A DNA stretch of 6,628 nt from Sphingobacterium sp. UBA6711. Lineage in GTDB: Bacteria; Bacteroidota; Bacteroidia; Sphingobacteriales; Sphingobacteriaceae. The notes under the pieces were generated by a model that was not told the origin of the DNA, did no database searches, and saw nothing but the letters and a program-made list of their open reading frames with translations. Position 1 is the stretch's first letter. Every line of letters starts with the position of its first letter. Where the stretch lies: assembly GCA_002454415.1 (NCBI GenBank), contig DKIT01000211.1, positions 28,340 through 34,967 of the forward strand. The letters are read 5' to 3'. This document shows positions 6,211-6,628 of this stretch, in pieces. A program made the translations under genes and the position numbers.

Positions 6211-6628
6211 TTACATCACCAATCTTGATTTAAAGACAATCTGTTGCTCTGCTGTTTCGGAATCGTCGATTCTATCAAATAAGATTTCGGCAGCTTTGCG
6301 TGCTTGCATGCCTGGAAACTGTTCTATACGCCCCATCGGAGGGTTTTCCATATATTGCCACAATGGATAATTAGCATAACTGATAAAGAAAATATCCTGA
6401 TTCAGTACAAGACCTTTTTGCCTTGCAGATTTCATCAAATCCAGCGTTACAAAGTCATTGAAGGATATAATTGCAGAAGGACGCTCCGGCATTGCGAAAA
6501 TGCTATCCATCGCTTTTTCGTTGCCTTCAGTACTTAAATCTGTTTCAATGATATTCTTGTCCAGGATATCCATGCCATTTCTCTTCATAGCGGACAGATA
6601 GGCTACTTTTCGATCCTCACTCGCGGGT
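6211..6628 (-). CDS. LacI family transcriptional regulator, C-terminal fragment, 5' end outside window
   Basis: The frame is open to the right edge: codons before the internal ATG at 6588 read PASEDRKVAYLSA, so that ATG is not the start. The visible 139 residues match the second half of the periplasmic-binding-protein-like sensor domain of LacI/GalR regulators: AYLSAMKRNGM (an R..G/A...AM region after the hinge crossover), RPSAIISFNDFVTLDLMKSARQKGL (the typical 'ai.a.nD..A.g.....' stretch; here Asn-Asp is kept), DIFFISYANYPLWQYMENPPM (the '.siigfdn.....y..PplttI' stretch, with Pro-Pro) and QARKAAEILFDRI (the C-terminal 'G..Aa.lLl..i' helix). The helix-turn-helix domain must lie to the right. 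The Asn-Asp and ligand-pocket positions look normal, so it probably binds a small sugar-like ligand, inferred from family only. The protein ends at RLVM, just before the usual Arg-x-Ser tail. Confidence 0.85.
   Translation of the reverse strand, partial: PASEDRKVAYLSAMKRNGMDILDKNIIETDLSTEGNEKAMDSIFAMPERPSAIISFNDFVTLDLMKSARQKGLVLNQDIFFISYANYPLWQYMENPPMGRIEQFPGMQARKAAEILFDRIDDSETAEQQIVFKSRLVM

Noticed and set aside
1..6628. Search for a novel defence, mobile or biosynthetic system.
   Set aside because: All full genes belong to common families in plain single-gene layouts with their own terminators; no integrase, transposase, repeat array, toxin pair or tRNA-linked integration signs were seen.

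Overview
The window looks like ordinary chromosomal DNA of a Bacteroidota bacterium, most likely of the Sphingobacterium/Pedobacter group. The signs are AT-rich DNA, no Shine-Dalgarno sequences before the starts, exact matches to the Bacteroidota -7 promoter element TAnnTTTG, a lipoprotein signal with Cys-Gly-Gly after the cleavage site, and a hybrid histidine kinase. The genus is an inference from general resemblance, not from a search.

Layout, left to right. The window opens inside a hybrid histidine kinase gene on the + strand; its sensor part lies off the left edge. Its stop codon sits in the loop of a 16-bp near-perfect inverted repeat. Next is a lipid-anchored azurin (blue copper protein), ended by two hairpins, the second a strong terminator. 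A dihydrolipoamide dehydrogenase (E3) gene with its own -7 element follows. Then, after a small GNRA-loop hairpin, comes a hotdog-fold acyl-CoA thioesterase whose stop codon lies inside its own terminator. A DUF3817 membrane protein gene on the - strand is divergent from a second, distinct dihydrolipoamide dehydrogenase gene on the + strand, with TAnnTTTG elements facing both ways in the shared upstream region. A perfect 30-bp palindromic terminator separates this second gene from the C-terminal part of a LacI-type regulator on the - strand, cut by the right edge.

How the genes work together. The two E3 flavoproteins reoxidise dihydrolipoyl groups of 2-oxoacid dehydrogenase complexes and the glycine cleavage system. 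The thioesterase acts on acyl-CoA, so it belongs loosely to the same area of metabolism. Azurin is an electron carrier in the cell envelope. The kinase and the LacI-type protein are regulators whose targets are not visible. Most genes seem to be separate transcription units with their own terminators; the only plausible operon is the first E3 gene with the thioesterase.

I found no mobile element, CRISPR array, RNA gene, phage gene or defence system, and nothing I would call an undescribed system. The points worth a second look are modest: two divergent E3 paralogues within about 1.1 kb of each other, an azurin lacking the usual structural disulfide, a thioesterase gene with no visible promoter behind a hairpin, matching promoter geometry on unrelated genes, and a regulator that ends unusually early.
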